Assembly (NCBI RefSeq): GCF_002368095.1
Contig: NZ_AP018227.1
Span: 3,760,047-3,824,046 of the forward strand
DNA length: 64,000 nucleotides
Direction of reading: 5' to 3'
Source: Calothrix parasitica NIES-267
GTDB lineage: Bacteria; Cyanobacteriota; Cyanobacteriia; Cyanobacteriales; Nostocaceae
Position 1 is the first letter of the stretch. Each line of letters begins with the position of its first letter. Below are positions 56,612-64,000 of the stretch, one piece after another. The notes beneath the pieces were generated by a model. It was given only the letters and a program-made list of their open reading frames with translations, did not search any database and had not been told where the DNA came from. The translations under genes were made by a program, and so were the position numbers.

Positions 56612-58546
56612 ATGATTTCGACTCAAAGAATTGTTTATTGCACCAATCCCCACTGTACAGACCCGGTTAATACTGTAGGTAATCGTCTTTGCGCCAATTG
56701 CTTTACACCCATTGTATACAGATATGTTTGGGCGGTGGATTCTAAAAAATATAATTTAGAGCCGGGAGAAAAAATTGCTTCTCGCTATGAAGTTATTTCA
56801 CCTCAAATTTGGCTGGATACTCAACCTATAGTTATACCCGAAGCACAAGAACAATTACCGACAGATATTCTTCCCTATCTACGTTTACATCAATATCAAT
56901 CGCACGTACCTCATGTCTACGGTTTTACACGATTGCGTCCAGACAGTACAGATAAAATCCTATTGCTAGAAAATGCACCTATTAACGATAAAGGCAGTTT
57001 GCATCCAGCAATTACAGATGTTTGGGAACATTCAACTGCTGTCAGACAAGTTTACTGGTTGTGGCAAATTCTCGAACTATGGAAGCCTTTATCCGACTTG
57101 GAAGTTGCGGGTAGTTTATTAGTTCCAGGAAATTTGCGCGTACAGGGTTGGTGCTTGCGTTTGCTCGAACTGATTAAAAATCCCAACACCGTATCATCTT
57201 TACAACAATTGGGAGAATGCTGGCGACCGATTGTAGCCGTTTCTCACACAAAAGTTAACAGTCCTCTGAAAAAACTTGTCAAGCAGATGTGTAGCGGTGT
57301 GGTTGATTTTGATGCTATTGAAGCCAGACTTAATCAAATATTGCTATCAGCATCAGCAGAATTACCTTTAACTTTAAGGACATTCGGAATTACAGATAAA
57401 GGACAGCAATTAAATAGAAATGAAGATAATTGTTTTCCTACAATTACCGATTCTAAAGAAGATGCTTTAATTCCCAAAGTATCTCTGGTATGTGATGGAA
57501 TCGGCGGACATGAAGGTGGTGAAGTTGCTTCTTCTTTGGCCGTACAGTCAGTAAAATTGCAAATCAAGGCTTTACTTGCTGAAGTTACACAGCAAAGCGA
57601 AATTGTATCCCCAAACTTAATAACACAGCAAATTGAAGCTAGCTTACGAGTTGTAAATAACTTGATTTGCAATGCTAATAACCAGCAAAAACGCGAAAAA
57701 CGAGAGCGGATGGCTACAACGCTGGTTATGTCGGTACAGATACCCCAAAGTATTATTACTGCTGCTAATTGGCGTTCGGAAAATGCCTGCGAACTTTATT
57801 TAGCAAGCGTTGGAGATAGTCGCGCTTACTGGATTACTCGCAATTACTGTCAGCTACTTACGGTTGATGATGATGTAGCAAAACGAGAAGTACTTCAAGG
57901 TCGCAGCCTGTATCGCAAAGCATTACAGCGTCCAGATGGTACCGCTCTAACTCAAGCCTTGGGTACTAAAGAAGGAGAATTTCTTCATCCCCAAGTCAGA
58001 CGCTTTATTGTAGAAGAAGATGGAATATTGCTGTTATGTTCCGACGGTTTAAGCGACAATAACCTGATAGAGCATTATTGGCGCGATTATGTTTTACCCG
58101 TAGTCACCGGTGAAATATCTCCCCAAGAAGCTGCTGATTCTTTGATTAAATTAGCCAATCAAAGAAACGGACACGACAATATTTCAGTAGTAATTACTCA
58201 TTGTCGGGTGATTCCAGATTATTTAGCCATAGTTAGTCCTAAAGCTTCCGATATTGAAGTTATAGAAGGAGAAACACCACAAGAAGAACCAGAACTAGCA
58301 GAAAGTTCTCAAGCGCTCTTAGATTTACGACTTTCCGAAGATGAACCTGTTGCTAACAAACCTTCCACACCCGTCAAGAAAAAACAATTACGCAATCCAA
58401 TAGTATTACTTGCAGGATTATTGCTATTCCTTTTAGTCGGTACTGCATTTGGATTACTAGCATGGTGGTTGATTCAGCCTAAATCATTCAACGACACCTG
58501 TAAGAAACTTCCCCAGGAAGTGCAGGGGATTTGTCCTCCTTATTGA
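56612..58546 (+). CDS. PP2C-type Ser/Thr phosphatase with zinc ribbon and membrane anchor
   Basis: The 644-residue protein begins with a four-Cys ribbon (CTNPHCTDPVNTVGNRLCANC). A middle region of about 230 residues has kinase-like remnants (ASRYEVISPQIWLDTQP, LLLENAPINDKGSLHP). The PP2C domain spans about 250-520: LNRNEDNCF, VCDGIGGHEGGEVAS, LASVGDSRAYWI, LLCSDGLSD and GHDNISVVI, with the metal-binding Asp residues. One membrane segment (about 590-616) lies near the C-terminus. It removes phosphate from Ser/Thr; the middle region may be a pseudokinase-like sensor. A GGGGAGAT tract follows the stop. Confidence 0.9.
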   Translation: MISTQRIVYCTNPHCTDPVNTVGNRLCANCFTPIVYRYVWAVDSKKYNLEPGEKIASRYEVISPQIWLDTQPIVIPEAQEQLPTDILPYLRLHQYQSHVPHVYGFTRLRPDSTDKILLLENAPINDKGSLHPAITDVWEHSTAVRQVYWLWQILELWKPLSDLEVAGSLLVPGNLRVQGWCLRLLELIKNPNTVSSLQQLGECWRPIVAVSHTKVNSPLKKLVKQMCSGVVDFDAIEARLNQILLSASAELPLTLRTFGITDKGQQLNRNEDNCFPTITDSKEDALIPKVSLVCDGIGGHEGGEVASSLAVQSVKLQIKALLAEVTQQSEIVSPNLITQQIEASLRVVNNLICNANNQQKREKRERMATTLVMSVQIPQSIITAANWRSENACELYLASVGDSRAYWITRNYCQLLTVDDDVAKREVLQGRSLYRKALQRPDGTALTQALGTKEGEFLHPQVRRFIVEEDGILLLCSDGLSDNNLIEHYWRDYVLPVVTGEISPQEAADSLIKLANQRNGHDNISVVITHCRVIPDYLAIVSPKASDIEVIEGETPQEEPELAESSQALLDLRLSEDEPVANKPSTPVKKKQLRNPIVLLAGLLLFLLVGTAFGLLAWWLIQPKSFNDTCKKLPQEVQGICPPY

Positions 58547-58755
58547 AGGGATGGGGAGAGGGGGAGATGGGGAGATGGGGAGAGGGGGAGATGGGGAGAT
58601 GGGGAGACCAAAAAAATATTTTTTAATTCATAACTTCTAACTTCTAACTCATAACTCTTAACTCTTAACTCATAACTCCTAACTCCTAACTCTTAACTCA
58701 TAACTACTAACTCACAACTCATAATTTCTAACTCTTAATCCAAAATCCAAAATCC
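58547..58755. repeat. GGGGAGAT and TAACTC repeat mosaic after PP2C
   Basis: GGGGAGATGGGGAGAG units run from about 58553 to 58608, then CTAACTC/ATAACTC units from about 58625 to 58740, then AAAATCC units. It ends before the 58812 hairpin. Confidence 0.85.
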
Positions 58756-58811
58756 AAAATCATGTCAGCCAGTTGACCAAAGTTAACTTTTGGAGTGAAT
58801 ATATAGAGATG

Positions 58812-58847
58812 GAAACTCTTGTCTTTATGTGAGGGGAGTTTCTTTTT
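58812..58847 (+). terminator. Terminator-like hairpin upstream of ftrV
   Basis: GAAACTC (58812-58818) pairs with GAGTTTC (58836-58842), followed by five T. It lies 265 bases past the PP2C stop and 92 before the ftrV start. It could end the PP2C transcript or act as an attenuator of ftrV. Confidence 0.35.
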
Positions 58848-58938
58848 GGGCTTCTATACCGCATTTATAAAATTAAAACAAAATTTAAAGTGGCAAGCAG
58901 TCTATATTTTGATTAAAAAAATTCATTGAGGGATAGCC

Positions 58939-59205
58939 GTGACGACAGTTGTGGAAAACCAAAAGCTAGATGTAAATAGTGATATGAATGTTGGCGATAA
59001 AGTCCGTGTAGTTGAATCCGTGGTAGTTTATCATCACCCCGAACATCGCGGTGAAGCTTTTGATATCAAAGGTTTAGAAGGGGAAGTATTTAAAATTGCT
59101 ACCGAATTTAAAGGAAGACCGGTTAGTGCAAACTTACCGATTCAGGTCAAGTTTACTAAAAAGTTTAAAGCTCATTTACGTACTACAGAGCTTGAAAATA
59201 TCTAA
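58939..59205 (+). CDS. ftrV: Ferredoxin-thioredoxin reductase, variable chain
   Basis: The start is taken as GTG at 58939, with GAGGG 6 bases upstream; an ATG at 58984 has no such site. The 88-residue product has VGDKVRVVESVVVYHHPEHRGEAFDIKGLEGEVFKIATEFKGRPVSANLPIQVKF, the SH3-like variable chain of FTR. It packs against the catalytic iron-sulfur chain (FtrC, not in the window) and helps pass electrons from ferredoxin to thioredoxin in the light. The first 15 residues are a polar extension. Confidence 0.94.
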   Translation: MTTVVENQKLDVNSDMNVGDKVRVVESVVVYHHPEHRGEAFDIKGLEGEVFKIATEFKGRPVSANLPIQVKFTKKFKAHLRTTELENI

Positions 59206-59232
59206 TATCTAAAGGTCGAAAATGCCTAAAAT

Positions 59233-59460
59233 TTAGCCCCTTGAGCGGCGAAACCACTGGAATATATTTAATTCGCCGCGCATTTTTTTCAGTTCTTCAC
59301 GATTAGTTTTAGCCGTATCGTAATACCACTCACAATAACGATTAAATTCCGAACGCACTTCAACTTCTCGGTAAAATTGATGAGCAGTTTCACTAACAGC
59401 AATAGTTTCTTCTATTTGAGATGTATCTGACGGAACTATTCTTTGTAATTCTTGAGACAT
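59233..59460 (-). CDS. Small protein of unknown function
   Basis: The 75-residue product reads VSETAHQFYREVEVRSEFNRYCEWYYDTAKTNREELKKMRGELNIFQWFRRSRG, helical and charged. It looks like a conserved small cyanobacterial protein, but I cannot name a family. It converges on ftrV with a 27-base gap between stops. No signal or membrane segment is present. Confidence 0.65.
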   Translation of the reverse strand: MSQELQRIVPSDTSQIEETIAVSETAHQFYREVEVRSEFNRYCEWYYDTAKTNREELKKMRGELNIFQWFRRSRG

Positions 59461-59606
59461 TATTTTAATGGTTAGTTGATAGTAGTTAGTAGTTAGTAGC
59501 TAGTCGATAGTTGATAGATTTAACAATCTGAAATCCGGTCTTTATATGGTGTCCGTTCGCGCAGCATGACCCAAGGACATAATCCAAAATCCAAAATCGA
59601 ATTAAT

Positions 59607-60398
59607 TTAAACCCAGCCGCGTAAACGGTATACAATCATACCAATATATTCTTTTAAAGCAATAGTAAAGTTTTCTAAATTTCTGCTATCTGGTAATAGA
59701 TTTAAAATTGCACTTTTGGGAGTACTACCAATTGCATCAAGTTCACCTTTTGTAACTAGAAAATCAGTAGGTGCAGCGGTCACTTCAAAACCTTGATGCT
59801 TGAAAATTGCTAGCGAACGCGGCATGTGCATTGCTGAGGTTACTAGTAGTATGCGGTTTATATCGCGTTTTGAAAGAATTTTTTTAGTGTTTACGGCGTT
59901 TTGATAAGTATTAAGCGAATCAGGATCTTGTATAATATCCTTCGATTCTACTCCCATAAATTCAAGTAATTTTGCGATATCTGCTGACTCTGGTGTACCA
60001 CCACCAGACCAATCGATGCGACCACCACTAACAAGAATTACGGGTGCTTTTTGTTTGCGGTAAAGTTGAGCTGCATAAAGAACTCTATCCCCTGCTTCAG
60101 TTAAGTCTACATCGGTTCGAGGTTCGTAAGCAGTCCTAGTTGCACCACCTAACACTACGATGGCTTCTGCTGTAGGTAATTCGACCGATGGAATATTTTG
60201 CCATTCTAAAGAACTTACCAGAAAGCGAGAAATCCAAGAATTGGAGCTTAAAAGCAATACAAATAATGCTAAAGCAATAAAAGATGCTGCAATACGCGGT
60301 CGTTTCCAAATTAAGAAAAGCGCTAATACGCAACAAATGCAAGCAAATCCTAGAGGGTATAAAAAAAGGGGTAGCAGCTTGGAAAGATATAAAAACAT
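59607..60398 (-). CDS. YdcF/ElyC-type membrane protein (DUF218)
   Basis: The 263-residue protein has two membrane segments at the N-terminus (LLPLFLYPLGFACICCVLALFLIW and RIAASFIALALFVLLLSS). The DUF218 domain follows: EAIVVLGGATRTAYEPRTDVDLTEAGDRVLYAAQLYRKQKAPVILVSGG, the DPDSLNTYQNAV block, and LLVTSAMHMPRSLAIFKHQGF. Related ElyC and SanA proteins support envelope integrity and peptidoglycan precursor flow. The domain is probably periplasmic. It is a single gene. Confidence 0.88.
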   Translation of the reverse strand: MFLYLSKLLPLFLYPLGFACICCVLALFLIWKRPRIAASFIALALFVLLLSSNSWISRFLVSSLEWQNIPSVELPTAEAIVVLGGATRTAYEPRTDVDLTEAGDRVLYAAQLYRKQKAPVILVSGGRIDWSGGGTPESADIAKLLEFMGVESKDIIQDPDSLNTYQNAVNTKKILSKRDINRILLVTSAMHMPRSLAIFKHQGFEVTAAPTDFLVTKGELDAIGSTPKSAILNLLPDSRNLENFTIALKEYIGMIVYRLRGWV

Positions 60399-60694
60399 GG
60401 TAATTAAAAGTTATGAATTGGGAATGAGGAATTAGGAATTAAAAGTTAGGACTTAGAAGTTAAAAGTTATTAGCTATTAGCTATGTGATTAAAACATTAA
60501 GTGGAGGAGTGCGGTTTTCACAGCATGTTCGATGTTACAAACTCCTTCAGACCGTTCGCGCATTCCTCTAACCCTACAAAACCTATGTAGTGGATGGAGT
60601 AATAGTATCGAGCGAGCTTTCTCAATTGCACTAACTATTACCTGTTTTCTACCCAGGAATGACTATAGTTTTGATATAAACCGAGTTTCAAACT

Positions 60695-60818
60695 CAGGAC
60701 TTACGCAATTGTCACAATACCCTGCTGGTGCGTGACACTACAAACCCTATCGCTAGGTTAAAATTAGTCGAAGTGTCACAGCACTTACAAGAAAAATGTG
60801 CTGCTCTATTAAGTCCTA
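60695..60818. mobile_element. MITE-like element, copy 3 (inverted)
   Basis: It is 124 bp long, with terminal AGGACTTACGCAA and AAGTCCT ends, opposite in direction to copies 1 and 2. The flanks are an exact AAACT direct repeat at 60690-60694 and 60819-60823. Inner arms GTGCGTGACACT and AGTGTCACAGCA are kept. Confidence 0.85.
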
Positions 60819-60969
60819 AAACTGATTAACTGATTAATAAATATGTCATTTACCAACCTTCCTTAAACTCATAATTCCTTATTCCGTCGAGGATGCGTTT
60901 TGGGGAACGTCATTTGCTACAACGGAGGGAACCTCCGCAACGCAATGACTCCGGAAACCGACACCCCAA

Positions 60970-61130
60970 CGCCATTTGCTCTACTTGGTGAATCCACCCC
61001 CGTGCCGTTCACCGGAGGTGCGGCTCGGTTCCCTCGGTTGAGGGGAGTGGTGTAAGCGAAGCTTTCTCGTAGAGTACCCGTTCACCCGTAAGGGTGTGGT
61101 TAAGGGGGAGACCCCAAGACCGCAATGGCT
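60970..61130. repeat. GC-rich repeat, inverted relative to 54.5 kb
   Basis: TTTGCTCTACTTGG, CACCCCCGTGCCG, GGTTCCCTCGGTTGAGGGGA and GGGGGAGACCCCAAGA appear here and, as the reverse complement, at 54450-54605. The 61-kb copy has about 24 extra bases between the second and third blocks. Confidence 0.75.
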
Positions 61131-61175
61131 CAACTTTCCGCTAACTCCTAATTCCTCATTCTTCAATTACGTCAG

Positions 61176-61691
61176 CTACCTTTCCCAAAACTTAACGTTG
61201 ATTCCAGCGCGACGACGGTAACGACGGGTAGTTCTTCGACTCCGTTGGGAGTTGATTCTCTGTGCGGGTATTTCGTCATCCATCCTTTCTATTTCTCGCT
61301 GAATCTGACCTGAAACTTTTGTCACAGTTGGTTCTTTACTTCCCCACCAAGCAAAAATAAAGCCTCCACTCAAACCAGCAATTCCACCTAACAAGATACT
61401 TGTGGGAGCTTCATAACCCAAAAGTAAAAAGCTAAGTAGGAAAAACAACCAGTATTTCAGTCCAGCATCTACACCGTCGGAAGATGCTACAGTCTCGGGA
61501 TGAGGTCCGCTTCGTGTGGAGGTTGTAAATAAACCTAATGCTAATCCCCCTAATACTCCAAGGAAAACACTTAGTTCTACTCTTCTGGAAGACAGATAAA
61601 ATATAAATGCCAAAAATGTTCCGAATACCAGTTGAGAGATAAAGCTTTGAGAGATAGGAGGTAAAAAATTTCCAGAACTTTTTTTTGCCAT
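61176..61691 (-). CDS. Membrane protein of unknown function
   Basis: The 171-residue protein has four hydrophobic segments (about 17-36, 40-56, 80-97 and 100-117). A very basic C-terminus follows, with RINSQRSRRTTRRYRRRAGINVKFWER. It looks like a conserved cyanobacterial protein. The basic tail probably lies on the cytoplasmic side and could contact nucleic acid or lipid head groups. No family was recognised. It ends next to the repeat region at 61 kb, downstream of rplY and purA on the same strand. Confidence 0.75.
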   Translation of the reverse strand: MAKKSSGNFLPPISQSFISQLVFGTFLAFIFYLSSRRVELSVFLGVLGGLALGLFTTSTRSGPHPETVASSDGVDAGLKYWLFFLLSFLLLGYEAPTSILLGGIAGLSGGFIFAWWGSKEPTVTKVSGQIQREIERMDDEIPAQRINSQRSRRTTRRYRRRAGINVKFWER

Positions 61692-61922
61692 AATTCGGAT
61701 ATTGGCTAATTACTTGTTTGAATTGTGCCTTGTCTGGCTGAGTTATATCTAAAATTTTAAGATATTCTTTTCTTTGTGGGTCAATGCTTCACCTGCTTTC
61801 ATTTGTGATAGTAACAAAACAGTAGTGAAATCTGCTAGGTTAACTATAAGCTTTACAAATCAAATACAGTTAACTAAAAGATTTTACCCATCTCGCATGC
61901 AGTGTTAATTTACTTATAAATA
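61692..61922. other. Spacer between rplY terminators and membrane protein gene
   Basis: This stretch should hold the promoter of the 61691 gene. It is AT-rich, and no RNA gene or repeat is seen. Confidence 0.45.
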
Positions 61923-61950
61923 CAAAAAAAACCAGGAGTTTGCCCCCTGG
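61923..61950 (-). terminator. Second rplY terminator
   Basis: On the minus strand, CCAGG pairs with CCTGG around GGGCAAACT, followed by eight T. It lies about 70 bases after the rplY stop. Confidence 0.8.
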
Positions 61951-61975
61951 CATTTTACTTCATAAGTAGAATGCT

Positions 61976-62003
61976 GAAAACCCCGCGATTTCTAGTCGGG
62001 GAA
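61976..62003 (-). terminator. First rplY terminator
   Basis: On the minus strand, CCCCG pairs with CGGGG across an 11-base loop, followed by four T. It lies about 17 bases after the rplY stop. The two hairpins form a tandem terminator. Confidence 0.7.
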
Positions 62004-62019
62004 TTTTAATACATTACTT

Positions 62020-62637
62020 TTAAGCATCTCCAGATTCAGCTGCTTCTGTAGCTTCACCTTCATCTTCTGTAGTTGCACTGACTTGAGGTGGTAAAACGCT
62101 AACAACAAGTTCTTCCGATTCTGCTGTTAAACTTACACCTTTGGGTAATACAATTTCATTAACGTGCAAGTTGTCTCCAACTTTCATGTTACTTACATCA
62201 ATATCAATTGAATCGGGAATGTTCTCTGGCAGACAGTTTAGCTGCATTTGAGTAATCACGGTATCCAAGATACCACCTTCTTGCTTTACACCAATCGCTT
62301 CGCCGACAAAATTGAAAGGTACTTCTACCGTCATTTTACCGTGACCTGCGACGGCAAAAAAGCTGAGATGATAAGGTTTACCTGTAGCTGGATGAGCTTG
62401 AACTTCTCGCAGTAAGGTTTGTCCCTCCCAAGGGATATCGCCAATCTTCAAGTCAATCAAGGTATTATTAACCGAAGCTTTTTTGAGCAAGCGTTCGACG
62501 GTTTTGGCATTAATTACCAAAGAAATTGATTCTGTCCCTTTATGACCATATAAATTGGCAGGGATTTCTCCAGAACGGCGCAAAGCTTTAGTTTTACTAC
62601 CTTCTGGTCGCTGTTGACATTCGACCGTCATTTCCAT
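62020..62637 (-). CDS. rplY: Ribosomal protein bL25 (Ctc form)
   Basis: The 205-residue protein is the long L25/Ctc type. The 5S rRNA-binding half has [28 protein letters not shown] and [37 protein letters not shown]. The C-terminal TL5-like domain has [44 protein letters not shown]. The tail is acidic. A second ATG at codon 3 is a possible start. It follows purA by about 100 bases on the same strand and ends in tandem terminators. Confidence 0.95.
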   Translation of the reverse strand: MEMTVECQQRPEGSKTKALRRSGEIPANLYGHKGTESISLVINAKTVERLLKKASVNNTLIDLKIGDIPWEGQTLLREVQAHPATGKPYHLSFFAVAGHGKMTVEVPFNFVGEAIGVKQEGGILDTVITQMQLNCLPENIPDSIDIDVSNMKVGDNLHVNEIVLPKGVSLTAESEELVVSVLPPQVSATTEDEGEATEAAESGDA

Positions 62638-62735
62638 AGTTCTATTCTGATTTATGTTCAGGGGTTCGTTTACAGTTGAAGCGAGACAGTTTTGTACAAG
62701 CCTCTTAAATATACAGACAAAGAAAACATTGTACC

Positions 62736-64000
<1,265 letters not shown>

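Larger units (their letters stand above)
60399..61175. other. Repeat-rich intergenic region
   Basis: No gene is supported here. It holds AATTAGGAATTAAAAGTTAGG units (60420-60480), MITE-like copy 3 (60695-60818), and GC-rich small repeats (60890-61130) with CGGAGGGAACCTCCG, CACCCGTAAGGGTG and GGGGGAGACCCCAAGA. Frames in this stretch are repeat-derived. Confidence 0.7.

Noticed and set aside
60532-60735. 67-codon plus-strand frame
   Set aside because: It runs into MITE-like copy 3, has no ribosome site and matches no pattern known to me.

Overview
The window is a piece of chromosome from a cyanobacterium, most likely a filamentous, heterocyst-forming type (Nostocales, perhaps Rivularia- or Calothrix-like). 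The evidence is photosystem I subunit PsaD, the ferredoxin-thioredoxin reductase variable chain FtrV, the sulfolipid genes sqdB and sqdX, NdhD, Ycf35 and Ycf46 homologues, a CyaB1-type adenylate cyclase, at least six HIP1 sites (GCGATCGC), low GC content, and short tandem repeat tracts between genes. The genus is inference. No rRNA, tRNA, CRISPR array or complete insertion sequence was seen.

Layout. 1-5.5 kb: two FHA genes, endonuclease V, tRNA 2-selenouridine synthase, an unknown membrane protein and an exostosin-like glycosyltransferase. 5.7-14.2 kb: a Tat-type aldo/keto reductase, then a minus-strand block purC-bamA-lpxC-fabZ-lpxA-lpxB that makes lipid A and inserts outer-membrane proteins. 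14.8-21.5 kb: a DUF7219-like gene, the adenylate cyclase, a 1 kb spacer with two copies of a small MITE-like element and a possible structured RNA, then sqdB-sqdX. 21.8-29 kb: an RHH/zinc-ribbon protein, ycf46, ycf35, a MerR regulator with a textbook MerR promoter, thrB, a coiled-coil gene and ndhD. 29.3-36.8 kb: a secreted TPR-CHAT protease-like protein bracketed by inverted 72-bp repeats, a ParE-type toxin-antitoxin pair, thrS, and DUF2605/DUF2973 genes. 37-45.4 kb: glycogen-debranching-type glycosidase, a glycosyltransferase, 1.4 kb of AT-rich DNA, a DICT-GAF histidine kinase and psaD.

45.7-52.6 kb is the accessory island and the best candidate for an undescribed system. It is a minus-strand run of a DUF4011/SF1 helicase-Vsr nuclease protein, a nucleoside-phosphorylase protein with duplicated N-terminal modules and a C-terminal death-like adaptor domain, a four-helix membrane protein and a Uma2 nuclease-like protein. 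This looks like an anti-phage conflict system. The helicase appears to have lost, in frame, the segment that holds motifs II to IV. 52.8-64 kb returns to core genes: purQ-purS, a Fur-family (Zur-like) regulator, NfeD-SPFH, a PP2C phosphatase, ftrV, a YdcF protein, rplY and the 3' part of purA.

Most intergenic spaces carry mosaics of three short repeat types (GGGGAGAT, CTAACTC and ATTGGTA/ATTGGGG units), perfect dyads and a 124-127 bp MITE-like element found three times, each with an exact 5-bp target duplication.
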